A DNA stretch of 49,943 nucleotides from REEB95 sp035648735 (GTDB lineage Bacteria > Pseudomonadota > Alphaproteobacteria > ATCC43930 > CGMCC-115725), in assembly GCA_035648735.1 (NCBI GenBank), contig DASRKX010000066.1, forward strand, positions 1-49,943, read 5' to 3'. This document shows, piece by piece, positions 17,874 through 24,900 of this stretch. The position numbers were made by a program, and so were the translations under genes. Numbering within the stretch: the stretch's first letter is position 1; every line of letters starts with the position of its first letter. The notes beneath the pieces are model-generated. The model saw only the letters and a program-made list of their open reading frames with translations, ran no database searches and was not told where the DNA came from.

Positions 17874-18851
17874 ATGGCACAGCCTGCCGACTGGAAAACC
17901 GCGGCGCAACTGCAGCCGAAGCCCGCCGAATATGCCTTCGATCTCGAAGGGGCGCTGGCCTCGATCGTCGGCGTGCGCGCGACGATTGCCGAGGACGCCT
18001 TCACCGCGAAGACGCTCGGCACCGAGCGCGCCGGCAACGGCGTCGTCGTCGACAGCCAGGGCATCATCCTCACCATCGGCTATCTCGTCACCGAGGCCGA
18101 GACGCTTTGGCTCAATACCCATGACGGCCGCGCGTTGCCGGGCCATGTCCTGGCCTACGACCAGGAGACCGGCTTCGGCCTGATCCAGGCGCTCGGCAGG
18201 CTCGGCCTGCCGGCGCTGCCGCTGGGCCACGCATCGGCGGCTTCGATCGGCGATAAGGTCGTGGTCGGGGGGTCCGGCGGTCGCATCCATTCGGTCGCGG
18301 CGCGCATTGCCGCCAAGCAGCAATTCGCCGGCTATTGGGAGTATCTGCTCGACGAGGCGCTGTTCACAGCACCCGCGCATCCCAATTGGGGCGGCACCGG
18401 CGTCATCGACGAGGGCGGCCGCCTGATCGGCGTCGGCTCGCTCCATCTCGAGCATGCGCGCGAGAACACCGCGCCCGAGCACATGAACATGATCGTGCCG
18501 ATCGATCTGCTGAAGCCGATTTACAACGATCTGCTGACCCTGGGCCGCGCCAACAAGCCGCCGCGCCCCTGGCTCGGCCTCTACGCCACCGAGATCGACG
18601 GCAAGGTGGTGGTGGCCGGGCTCGCCAGCGAAGCGCCGGCGCGGCGCGGCGATCTGCGCGTCGGCGACATCATCTTGTCGGTCGCGGGGCAGAACGTCGG
18701 CGATCTCGCGGCGCTCTATGCCGCGATCTGGAGCCTGGGCCGCGCCGGCGTCGAGGTGCCGCTGTCGCTTTATCGCGATGGGCGGACGCTCAACCCGGTG
18801 CTGCGCTCGACCGATCGAGCGCTGCTGCTGAAAAAGCCGCGGCTGCAGTAA
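17874..18851 (+). CDS. DegP/S1C-like protein with PDZ domain, catalytic triad lost
   Basis: A 325-residue protein with the trypsin-like fold of the DegP family (about 30-210) and a PDZ domain (about 228-315, with VGDIILSVAGQNV). Compared with the family's TNxHVV, DIALL and GNSGG motifs, the matching stretches read LTIGYLV (H to Y70), ETGFGLI (D to G100) and HPNWGGTGVI (S to G173, or W172 if shifted). All three catalytic residues are gone while fold-defining glycines and hydrophobics remain, so it should bind peptides without cutting them. No signal peptide is visible, which suggests a cytoplasmic location, unlike DegP. It follows arfB after 51 bases and may be cotranscribed. Database names will probably call it a serine protease; the sequence argues against that. 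Confidence 0.8.
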   Translation: MAQPADWKTAAQLQPKPAEYAFDLEGALASIVGVRATIAEDAFTAKTLGTERAGNGVVVDSQGIILTIGYLVTEAETLWLNTHDGRALPGHVLAYDQETGFGLIQALGRLGLPALPLGHASAASIGDKVVVGGSGGRIHSVAARIAAKQQFAGYWEYLLDEALFTAPAHPNWGGTGVIDEGGRLIGVGSLHLEHARENTAPEHMNMIVPIDLLKPIYNDLLTLGRANKPPRPWLGLYATEIDGKVVVAGLASEAPARRGDLRVGDIILSVAGQNVGDLAALYAAIWSLGRAGVEVPLSLYRDGRTLNPVLRSTDRALLLKKPRLQ

Positions 18852-18855
18852 CGGC

Positions 18856-19776
18856 TCAGGCCGCGCGCGAAGCCGCCATCACCGGCCGCATCGCCGGCAG
18901 CTGCGCCAGCCGCGCCTCAAGCTCGGCGCGCTGCGCCGGCGCGAGCGGCGTGTTGGGCGGCAAGATGTGCCGCCACGCCGGATTGCCGGAGATCAGCGTC
19001 ATCATCTCCTTGATGGCGCCGACCAGCGGAAGATCCTTGAACAGTGCGCGCGCCGCGGTCAGCACCTCTTGCGCCGCATCGGCCTCGGCTTCGCGCCATT
19101 TCGCGTAGACCGGCTGGGCGAGAAGCGCGGTGACATTGACCGAGGCCGAGATCGTGCCGACGCCGCCGGCGCGGAGATTGGCGAGCAGGTATTGCTCGCT
19201 GCCGGTGAAGATTCCGAAGCCCGGAAAATCCTTGAGTAATCCCGCCGAATAATTCCAGTCGCCGCCGCTGTCCTTGAGCCCGGCGATGATGTCGCCGTAG
19301 GAATCCTTCAGGCGACGGATCAGCGATGCGGTGATCGGCACCGCCGATTGCTGCGGGAAGTGATAGAGGTAGGTGCGCAGGCGCGGGTCGGCGGTGCGCT
19401 CGATCACCTGCGCGAAAAAGGCGAAGAGGCCGTCCTCGCCCGGGTTCTTATAATAGAAGGGCGGCAGCAGCAGCACGCCGGCGGCGCCGATGTCGAGGCT
19501 GGCGCGCGCCAGATGCACCGCATCGGCGATCGCCGACGATCCGGCGCCGATGATGAGTTTTGCCGGCGGCAGATGCCGTCCCGCCGCCTCGAGCACGCGC
19601 ATGCGCTGCTTCAGCGACATTGAATTGGCTTCGCCGGTGGTGCCCAGCGGCGCCAAGCCGTCGCAGCCATGGGCGAGCAGCCATTTGCCGTGCGCGACGA
19701 AGGCGTCGAGATCGGGCTCGAGCGCGGCGGTCAGCGGCGTCAGGATGGCGGCATAGACTCCGCGCGGCGCACTCAT
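18856..19776 (-). CDS. DapA/N-acetylneuraminate lyase family aldolase
   Basis: A 306-residue TIM-barrel enzyme that forms a Schiff base with a 2-oxo acid. The carboxylate-binding loop GTTGEA is at 45-50, the catalytic tyrosine is Y138 (YLYHFP) and the Schiff-base lysine is K168 (AGLKDSGGD). These are complete, so it should be active. True DapA has an LYNVP motif and acts on pyruvate plus aspartate semialdehyde; LYHFP and the divergent neighbour, an aldolase/dehydrogenase fusion, favour sugar-acid or other catabolic 2-oxo acids. The ATG at 19774-19776 follows GGAG with 6 bases spacing. It is convergent with the DegP-like gene across only 4 bases. The exact substrate is undetermined. Confidence 0.85.
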   Translation of the reverse strand: MSAPRGVYAAILTPLTAALEPDLDAFVAHGKWLLAHGCDGLAPLGTTGEANSMSLKQRMRVLEAAGRHLPPAKLIIGAGSSAIADAVHLARASLDIGAAGVLLLPPFYYKNPGEDGLFAFFAQVIERTADPRLRTYLYHFPQQSAVPITASLIRRLKDSYGDIIAGLKDSGGDWNYSAGLLKDFPGFGIFTGSEQYLLANLRAGGVGTISASVNVTALLAQPVYAKWREAEADAAQEVLTAARALFKDLPLVGAIKEMMTLISGNPAWRHILPPNTPLAPAQRAELEARLAQLPAMRPVMAASRAA

Positions 19777-19887
19777 GGGAATCTCCGATTGGGCAATGCC
19801 CGGTGGCCCTGCGCCATCCTAGTCGGGCGCCGGCGGGAAGGAAATCCCGCGCTCGCCCGGACGAGCCCGCTGTTCTATGCTGGCGCC

Positions 19888-21942
19888 ATGCAAAGCCGCT
19901 GGAATCCGCAGGACGCCGAGGGTTTTGTCGCGCGCTACGCCCAGCAGGGCATCGGCGCCGACCTGGCGCTGCGCGTCTATACCTCGCGCCTGCTGGGCCA
20001 GGAGCCGAGGCTGGTGCTGCATGGCGGCGGCAACACCTCGGTCAAGACGCGCCACGCCGATCTGCTGGGCGACGCGGTCGACGTGCTCTGCGTCAAGGGC
20101 AGCGGCTGGGACATGGCCGAGATCGAGCCCGCGGGCCTGCCGGCGGTGCGCTTGGCGCCGCTGTTGAGGCTCAAGGCGCGCGACCGATTGTCCGACGAGG
20201 AGATGGTGCGGTTCCAGCGCGCCAATTTGTTGGATCCGAGCTCACCTAATCCCTCGGTCGAAACTTTGCTGCACGCCTTCCTGCCGGCCAAGTTCGTCGA
20301 CCACACCCACGCGACGTCGATTTTGAGCCTCGCCGACCAGCCCGACGGCGACAAGCGCTGCCGCGACGTGTTCGACGGGCGCTTCGGCATCGTGCCCTAC
20401 ATCATGCCGGGCTTCGATCTCGCCAAGAAGGCGGCACAGATCTTCGAGCGCGATCCCACGGTCGAGGGGTTGGTCCTGCTGAAGCACGGCATCTTCACCT
20501 TCGGCGCCGACGCGCGCGAGGCCTATGAGCGCATGATTGCGGCGGTGAGCGCCGCCGAGGCGCGTCTCGCCAAGCGCCGCAAGATCGTTTTCCCGCCGGC
20601 GGCGCTGCCGGCAGCCATCGCTGCCCTGGCAGATGTCGCGCCCATCCTGCGCGGCGCCTGCAGCCTGAAGGACGACAAGAACGAAGGCGCGTGGCGACGC
20701 CTGATCCTGGAATTTCGCACCGGACCGGCCATCCTCGACTACGTCAACGGCAGCGAGGCGAGGCGCTATTCCCAGGCCGGCGTGGTGACGCCCGATCACA
20801 CCATCCGCACCAAGAACCAGCCGCTGCTGGTGCCGGCGCCCGAGACGGCGAATTTGGCGCAGTTCCGCAAGGATGCGCAGCAGGAGGCCAAAGCCTTCGT
20901 CGAGCGCTACAAAGCCTATTTCACCCGCAACAACGCCAAGGCCGATCCGCCGAAGCGCGCGCTCGATCCGCTGCCGCGCGTCGTGCTGGTGCCGGGGCTT
21001 GGCCTCTTCGGCCTGGGGCGCAGCCGCAAGGATGCATGCATCGCCGCCGACATCGCCGAGAACGCGGTCGCCGTGATCACCGACGCCGAGGCGGTCGGGC
21101 GCTTCGAATCCCTGCCGGAGAACCAGCTCTTCGAGATGGAATACTGGTCGCTGGAGCAGGCCAAGCTCGGGAAGGAAACGGAAAAGTCGCTGCAGGGCCA
21201 GGTCGCGCTGATAACGGGCGCAGCGGGATCAATAGGCGCGGCGACGGCGCGCGCCTTCAAGGCGGCGGGCGCCGAGCTGGCGCTGCTCGACCGCGACCGG
21301 GCGGCGCTCGAAAAGATCGCCGCCGCGCTCGGCGCGCTCGGTATCGCGGGCGACGTGACCGACGAAGCCTCGGTGCGCGCTGCCTTCGCGCGCGCTTGCG
21401 AATATTTCGGTGGCGTCGATATCGTTGTCTCCAATGCGGGCGCTGCGTGGCAGGGCGCCATCGGCGAGGTCGACGAGAAAATCCTGCGCGAAAGCTTCGA
21501 GCTTAATTTCTTCGCGCATCAACGCGTGGCGCAAGCCGCGGTCAAGGCAATGCGCGCGCAGGGCACCGGCGGCTGCCTCTTGTTCAACGTCTCCAAGCAG
21601 GCGGTCAACCCGGGCGCCGATTTCGGGCCCTACGGCCTGCCCAAGGCGTCGACGCTGCTTCTCGTCCGCCAATACGCGCTCGAATACGGCAAGGAGGGCA
21701 TTCGCGCCAACGCGGTCAATGCCGACCGCATCCGCGGCGGGCTGCTGACGCCCGAGATGATCGCGTCGCGCGCCAAGGCGCGCGGGTTGGCCGAGCGCGA
21801 CTACCTGCGCGGCAATCTGCTGGGCCGCGAGGTGACGGCCGAGGATGTGGCGCAGGCGTTTCTCTATCACGCGACGGCGCTGCGCACGACCGGCGACGTC
21901 ACCACGGTCGATGGCGGCAATATCGCGGCGGCGCTGCGTTAG
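19888..21942 (+). CDS. Bifunctional class II aldolase / short-chain dehydrogenase
   Basis: A 684-residue fusion. The N-terminal class II aldolase/adducin domain (about 1-400) carries HGGGNTSVK at 45-53, the metal-binding HTHA (H139, H141) and a third histidine H200 in LLKHGIFTFG. The C-terminal short-chain dehydrogenase (about 430-684) has the Rossmann motif TGAAGSIG at 443-450, NAG, and the catalytic Y582/K586 in YGLPK. Such fusions include the RhaD-type rhamnulose-phosphate aldolase/lactaldehyde dehydrogenase: one half splits a sugar phosphate, the other oxidises the aldehyde or an earlier polyol. The start is ATG 19888, where family similarity begins; the frame is open upstream, but that part has no family match. 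It is divergent from the DapA-like aldolase across 111 bases, suggesting a shared sugar or sugar-acid route. Confidence 0.87.
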   Translation: MQSRWNPQDAEGFVARYAQQGIGADLALRVYTSRLLGQEPRLVLHGGGNTSVKTRHADLLGDAVDVLCVKGSGWDMAEIEPAGLPAVRLAPLLRLKARDRLSDEEMVRFQRANLLDPSSPNPSVETLLHAFLPAKFVDHTHATSILSLADQPDGDKRCRDVFDGRFGIVPYIMPGFDLAKKAAQIFERDPTVEGLVLLKHGIFTFGADAREAYERMIAAVSAAEARLAKRRKIVFPPAALPAAIAALADVAPILRGACSLKDDKNEGAWRRLILEFRTGPAILDYVNGSEARRYSQAGVVTPDHTIRTKNQPLLVPAPETANLAQFRKDAQQEAKAFVERYKAYFTRNNAKADPPKRALDPLPRVVLVPGLGLFGLGRSRKDACIAADIAENAVAVITDAEAVGRFESLPENQLFEMEYWSLEQAKLGKETEKSLQGQVALITGAAGSIGAATARAFKAAGAELALLDRDRAALEKIAAALGALGIAGDVTDEASVRAAFARACEYFGGVDIVVSNAGAAWQGAIGEVDEKILRESFELNFFAHQRVAQAAVKAMRAQGTGGCLLFNVSKQAVNPGADFGPYGLPKASTLLLVRQYALEYGKEGIRANAVNADRIRGGLLTPEMIASRAKARGLAERDYLRGNLLGREVTAEDVAQAFLYHATALRTTGDVTTVDGGNIAAALR

Positions 21943-21943
21943 G

Positions 21944-21958
21944 CGCTTTTACAAAGCG
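21944..21958. repeat. Inverted repeat upstream of the sigma54 promoter
   Basis: CGCTTT-TAC-AAAGCG (6-bp arms, 3-base spacer) starts right after the stop of the aldolase/dehydrogenase gene and lies about 80 bases upstream of the sigma54 promoter. That is a usual distance for an enhancer-binding activator site. It could also be a weak terminator for the upstream gene. Confidence 0.3.
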
Positions 21959-22025
21959 TCGGAATCCTTGACAGGACGCCGGGCTGCCTTTTCTCAACCT
22001 ATTGAAATATCATGGTTTTCTAAAC

Positions 22026-22041
22026 CGGCACGGTCCTTGCT
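22026..22041 (+). promoter_or_regulatory. Sigma54 (RpoN) promoter of the PEP-CTERM gene
   Basis: The sequence CGGCACG-N4-TTGCT matches the RpoN consensus TGGCACG-N4-TTGCW at every defined base except the first. The invariant GG (22027-22028) and GC (22039-22040) are exactly 10 bases apart. Transcription would begin near 22052, giving a leader of about 36 bases that contains the AAGGAGAG ribosome binding site. RpoN promoters need an activator bound upstream; none is encoded in this window. Confidence 0.75.
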
Positions 22042-22087
22042 CTTCTGGGTGCAGCAAACGATTTCGCCCCCGAAGGAGAGCCCGCCG

Positions 22088-22705
22088 ATGTCGATCCGTT
22101 TCCTGCTCGCCGCGCTCGTCCTGGCGCTTCTCCACCCCGCCTTGGCGCAGGCCAGCCCGATCACCTATACCCTGACCGGTGATTTCTCCGGCACGCTGGC
22201 CGGCTCGTCGAGCACCACCACCTTCACCAATTCGCCGTTCACCTGGACCGAACAGGGCGACACGGCGTCGCTGACGACCACGCTCGACAGCTTCCCGGCG
22301 GTGCAGCTGAGCACCGGCACGATCCAGCTTCCCGCCATCGGCGCCACCACCTCGCCGACGATGACCATGTATCTCGCCATCGCCCAGGCTTTCGGCGCCG
22401 GCGGCTTCGTCAACCTTGCCGACAATGCCGGCCTGTCGATCCTCGACTCGAACTTCTTCACCTACAACCCGACGCTGGCGCTGGGCCCGGACAATGTCGC
22501 GTTCAACAGCGGGCTCGCCTTCACGACCGGGCTCGGCACGCTCGACTTCACCGGCGGCTCGAACCTGGTCTTCACCGCCGATCTCGGCAGCAGCGGCGGC
22601 GGCAACAATGTACCCGAGCCGGCGAGCCTCGGCCTGCTGCTTGTCGGCCTGGCCGGCACTTTCGGCTTCAGCTTCTATCGCTTCAAGCGCGCCGTGACGA
22701 TCTGA
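22088..22705 (+). CDS. PEP-CTERM sorting-domain exported protein
   Basis: A 205-residue exported protein. Residues 1 to about 22 form a signal peptide (MSIRFLLAALVLALL..., AxA-like end at ALAQA). The middle is Thr/Ser/Gly/Asn-rich, beta-strand-like, and has no cysteine or known domain. The C-terminus is a full PEP-CTERM tag: VPEPASLG from 175, a hydrophobic stretch, then the basic YRFKRA end. Exosortase (EpsH/XrtA) recognises this tag, cleaves it and delivers the protein to the surface or to exopolysaccharide. No exosortase, prsK/prsR or polysaccharide genes occur in the window, so the sorting machinery must be elsewhere. AAGGAGAG lies 8 bases before the ATG. The gene forms a single-gene unit between a sigma54 promoter and a terminator. 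The function of the mature part is unknown. Confidence 0.88.
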   Translation: MSIRFLLAALVLALLHPALAQASPITYTLTGDFSGTLAGSSSTTTFTNSPFTWTEQGDTASLTTTLDSFPAVQLSTGTIQLPAIGATTSPTMTMYLAIAQAFGAGGFVNLADNAGLSILDSNFFTYNPTLALGPDNVAFNSGLAFTTGLGTLDFTGGSNLVFTADLGSSGGGNNVPEPASLGLLLVGLAGTFGFSFYRFKRAVTI

Positions 22706-22735
22706 TTTCAGTTTGGTGGCCCGAGGACGGAAAGA

Positions 22736-22765
22736 CGGCGCCCGCTAGAGGCGCCGCTTTCTTTT
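22736..22765 (+). terminator. Rho-independent terminator of the PEP-CTERM gene
   Basis: CGGCGCC (22736-22742) pairs perfectly with GGCGCCG (22750-22756) around a 7-base loop, followed by C and TTTCTTTT. It lies 30 bases after the stop. Confidence 0.85.
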
Positions 22766-22775
22766 GTGCTTTGTT

Positions 22776-22804
22776 TTGTCGACGGGCCGGGACCGGCCTA
22801 TATA
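22776..22804 (+). promoter_or_regulatory. Likely promoter of the UDG-like gene, giving a leaderless mRNA
   Basis: TTGTCG (22776-22781) and TATATA (22799-22804) are 17 bases apart, each 4 of 6 to the housekeeping consensus. The start point would fall at or next to the ATG at 22811, and there is no ribosome binding site. GGCCGG-GA-CCGGCC (22785-22798), a perfect inverted repeat, fills the spacer and may be an operator. Confidence 0.4.
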
Positions 22805-22810
22805 GGGCGG

Positions 22811-23419
22811 ATGACCCGCACGGCAAGTCGCGCCCGTTCCGCGCAGCTCGACGATCTCCTCGCCGAAATCCGCGCTTGCGATCGCTGCGCAGCGCATTTG
22901 CCGCTGGGGCCGCGGCCGATCATCCATGCCGCGCCTTCGGCCAGGCTGCTGATCGTCAGCCAGGCGCCGGGCACCCGCGTCCATGAGACCGGCATCTCCT
23001 TCAACGACCGCAGCGGCGACCGCCTGCGCGACTGGCTCGGCATCGACCGCGCGACTTTCTACGACGAACGCCGAATCGCCTTGATGCCGGTCGGCTTCTG
23101 CTATCCCGGCCGCGCGCCCAAGGGCGGCGACCTGCCGCCGCGCCGCGAATGCGCGCCGCTTTGGCACGACCGCGTCCGGGCCGAGCTGTCGCGGATCGAG
23201 CTCACCTTGCTCGTCGGCTCCTATGCGCTCGACTACTACCTGAAGGACCGCGCGCGCGGCAGCATGACCGAGACGGTCAAGGCCTGGCGCGACTATCGGC
23301 CGGATTATTGGCCGCTGCCGCATCCCTCCTGGCGGACGACCTTTTGGGCGGAGCAGAATCCGTGGTTCGCGCGCGATCTCTTGCCCGCGTTGCGGCGGCG
23401 CATCCGGGCGCTGCTCTAG
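22811..23419 (+). CDS. Uracil-DNA glycosylase superfamily protein, divergent Fe-S type
   Basis: A 202-residue protein of the COG1573-like uracil-DNA glycosylase group, which removes uracil from DNA. C23, C26, C97 and C114 reproduce the spacing of the four cysteines that hold the [4Fe-4S] cluster in family 4/5 enzymes. Motif 2 is HPS at 171-173. Motif 1, normally GEAPG in family 4, reads SQAPG here, followed by TGISFND, so the glutamate is replaced by glutamine; activity or specificity may differ. The start is ATG 22811, probably leaderless; an earlier in-frame ATG at 22766 lies in the preceding terminator. Its stop shares a CTAG with the opposite-strand zincin gene. Possible roles are base excision repair or another nucleic-acid function. 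Confidence 0.75.
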   Translation: MTRTASRARSAQLDDLLAEIRACDRCAAHLPLGPRPIIHAAPSARLLIVSQAPGTRVHETGISFNDRSGDRLRDWLGIDRATFYDERRIALMPVGFCYPGRAPKGGDLPPRRECAPLWHDRVRAELSRIELTLLVGSYALDYYLKDRARGSMTETVKAWRDYRPDYWPLPHPSWRTTFWAEQNPWFARDLLPALRRRIRALL

Positions 23420-23820
23420 CCTTCCGTCTCGATGCGCTCCATGTCGTCGTCCGAGAAGCCGAAATGATGGCCGATCTCATGGATCAGCACATGGCGTACG
23501 ACATGCTCCAATTCCTCGCCGGTCTCGCACCAGTAATCGAGGATCGGCCGGCGGTAGAGGAAGATCATGTCGATATGCGGCCGCGGGTCGGAGACGCTCT
23601 TATGCGGCAGCCCGACGCCGCGATAGAGGCCGAGGATGTCGAACGGGCTTTCGAGCGCCATCTCCTTCTCGGTATCCTCGTCGGGGAATTCCTCGACGCG
23701 GATCACCACGGCGCCAACGTGCCGTTTCAGCTTGGCGGGGATCGATTCCAGGGCATGGTTGGCCATGGCGTCGAGATCGGCGAGACTGGGTGCCAGGATC
23801 TTCTTCTCGTTCTCGCTCAT
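23416..23820 (-). CDS. Small zincin-like metallopeptidase family protein (DUF1025-type)
   Basis: A 134-residue minimal metalloprotease-like protein. The zinc motif is HEIGHHFG with H114, E115 and H118, followed by GFSDDDMERIE, where an acidic residue probably supplies the third ligand. Families of this type are widespread in actinobacteria and alphaproteobacteria and are poorly characterised; a proteolytic role is inferred from the motif alone. The start is the ATG at 23818-23820, 4 bases after a GGAG. A longer reading frame begins at 23868 but would run across the divergent gene's start. The stop TAG is the complement of the UDG-like gene's TAG. No signal peptide is present. Confidence 0.8.
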   Translation of the reverse strand: MSENEKKILAPSLADLDAMANHALESIPAKLKRHVGAVVIRVEEFPDEDTEKEMALESPFDILGLYRGVGLPHKSVSDPRPHIDMIFLYRRPILDYWCETGEELEHVVRHVLIHEIGHHFGFSDDDMERIETEG

Positions 23821-23840
23821 GCAGCTCCAGGGAGGCGGAA

Positions 23841-24134
23841 ATGGTCGAAAAACTGACCGGCGCGGCACGCGCCAAGGCGCTCAAGGGAATCAAAGGCTGG
23901 CGCAAGGTGACGGGCCGCGACGCGATCAAGAAGAAGTTTCAATTCCGTACCTTCAACGAGGCCTGGGGCTTCATGTCCAAGGTCGCCGTGCTCGCCAAAA
24001 AGATGGACCACCATCCCGAATGGTTCAACGTCTACAACAAAGTCGAGATCACGCTGTCGACCCACGACGCCGGCGGCTTGTCGGCCCTCGATATCAAGCT
24101 GGCTCGAGCGATCGACAAGATCGCCTCGGCCTAA
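23841..24134 (+). CDS. phhB: 4a-hydroxytetrahydrobiopterin dehydratase (pterin carbinolamine dehydratase)
   Basis: A 97-residue enzyme that dehydrates 4a-hydroxytetrahydropterin, recycling the cofactor of aromatic amino-acid hydroxylases. The active-site motif HHPEW is at 57-61 (H57, H58), and the second histidine region is STHDAGG (H75, D76). Length and ends match the family. GGGAGG lies just before the ATG at 23841. No phenylalanine hydroxylase is in the window, so it may act with one elsewhere, or serve in molybdopterin or folate chemistry as proposed for stand-alone bacterial copies. It is divergent from the zincin gene with only 20 bases between the start codons. Confidence 0.92.
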   Translation: MVEKLTGAARAKALKGIKGWRKVTGRDAIKKKFQFRTFNEAWGFMSKVAVLAKKMDHHPEWFNVYNKVEITLSTHDAGGLSALDIKLARAIDKIASA

Positions 24135-24192
24135 AGCGCCGGCCATGTTATGTCATGATCGGCGGTAAAGAATAAAAGGGAGCGCACCGGGC

Positions 24193-24897
24193 ATGGCGAA
24201 CAAGGTCTATCCGACGGCCGAAGCGTCGCTGAAAGGCGTTTTGCGCGACGGCATGCTGATCATGTCGGGCGGGTTCGGCCTGTGCGGCGTGCCCGACGCG
24301 CTGATCGCCGCGCTCCGCCAGGCGGGGGTGAAGAACCTCACGATCGTCTCCAACAATGCGGGAATCGACGGCGCCGGTCTGGGGCTGCTCTTGGAGACCG
24401 GGCAGATCAAGAAGATGATCTCGTCCTATGTCGGCGAAAACAAGCTCTTCGCCCAGCTTTTCCTCGACGGCAAGCTCGAGCTCGAATTCAATCCGCAAGG
24501 CACGCTGGCGGAGCGTATCCGCGCCGGCGGCGCCGGCATCCCCGCCTTCTACACGAAGACCGGCTACGGCACGATCATCGCCGAAGGCAAGGAGACCCAT
24601 GACTTCGACGGCGAACATTACGTGATGGAGCGGGGCATCGTCGCGGATCTGTCGATCGTGCATGCCTGGAAGGGCGATACCGAGGGCAACCTCGTCTACC
24701 GGAAGACCGCGCGTAATTTCAATCCGGTGATGGCGACGGCGGGCAAGATGACCGTGGCCGAGGTCGAGCATCTGGTCGAGCCCGGCCAAATCGATCCCGA
24801 CCAGATCATGACGCCCGGCATCTTCGTGAAGCGCATCGTGCACGTCAAAAACCCGCAAAAGCGGATTGAATTCCGCACGGTGAGGAAGAGGAGCTGA
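24193..24897 (+). CDS. scoA: 3-oxoacid CoA-transferase subunit A
   Basis: A 234-residue alpha subunit of a class I CoA transferase (SCOT type), which moves CoA between succinyl-CoA and a 3-oxo acid such as acetoacetate. It has the family glycine-rich region MSGGFGLCGVPDALI (about 24-38), TIVSNNAG, GAGIPAFYT and the FDGEHYVMERGI segment. GGGAG lies ahead of the ATG. The beta subunit gene follows after three bases. Sequence features resemble ScoA (acetoacetate) more than PcaI (3-oxoadipate), but the two are hard to tell apart by eye. Confidence 0.9.
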   Translation: MANKVYPTAEASLKGVLRDGMLIMSGGFGLCGVPDALIAALRQAGVKNLTIVSNNAGIDGAGLGLLLETGQIKKMISSYVGENKLFAQLFLDGKLELEFNPQGTLAERIRAGGAGIPAFYTKTGYGTIIAEGKETHDFDGEHYVMERGIVADLSIVHAWKGDTEGNLVYRKTARNFNPVMATAGKMTVAEVEHLVEPGQIDPDQIMTPGIFVKRIVHVKNPQKRIEFRTVRKRS

Positions 24898-24900
24898 CCC

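Noticed and set aside
17874..18851. Calling the DegP-like protein an active serine protease
   Set aside because: None of the three catalytic residues is present in the aligned motifs.
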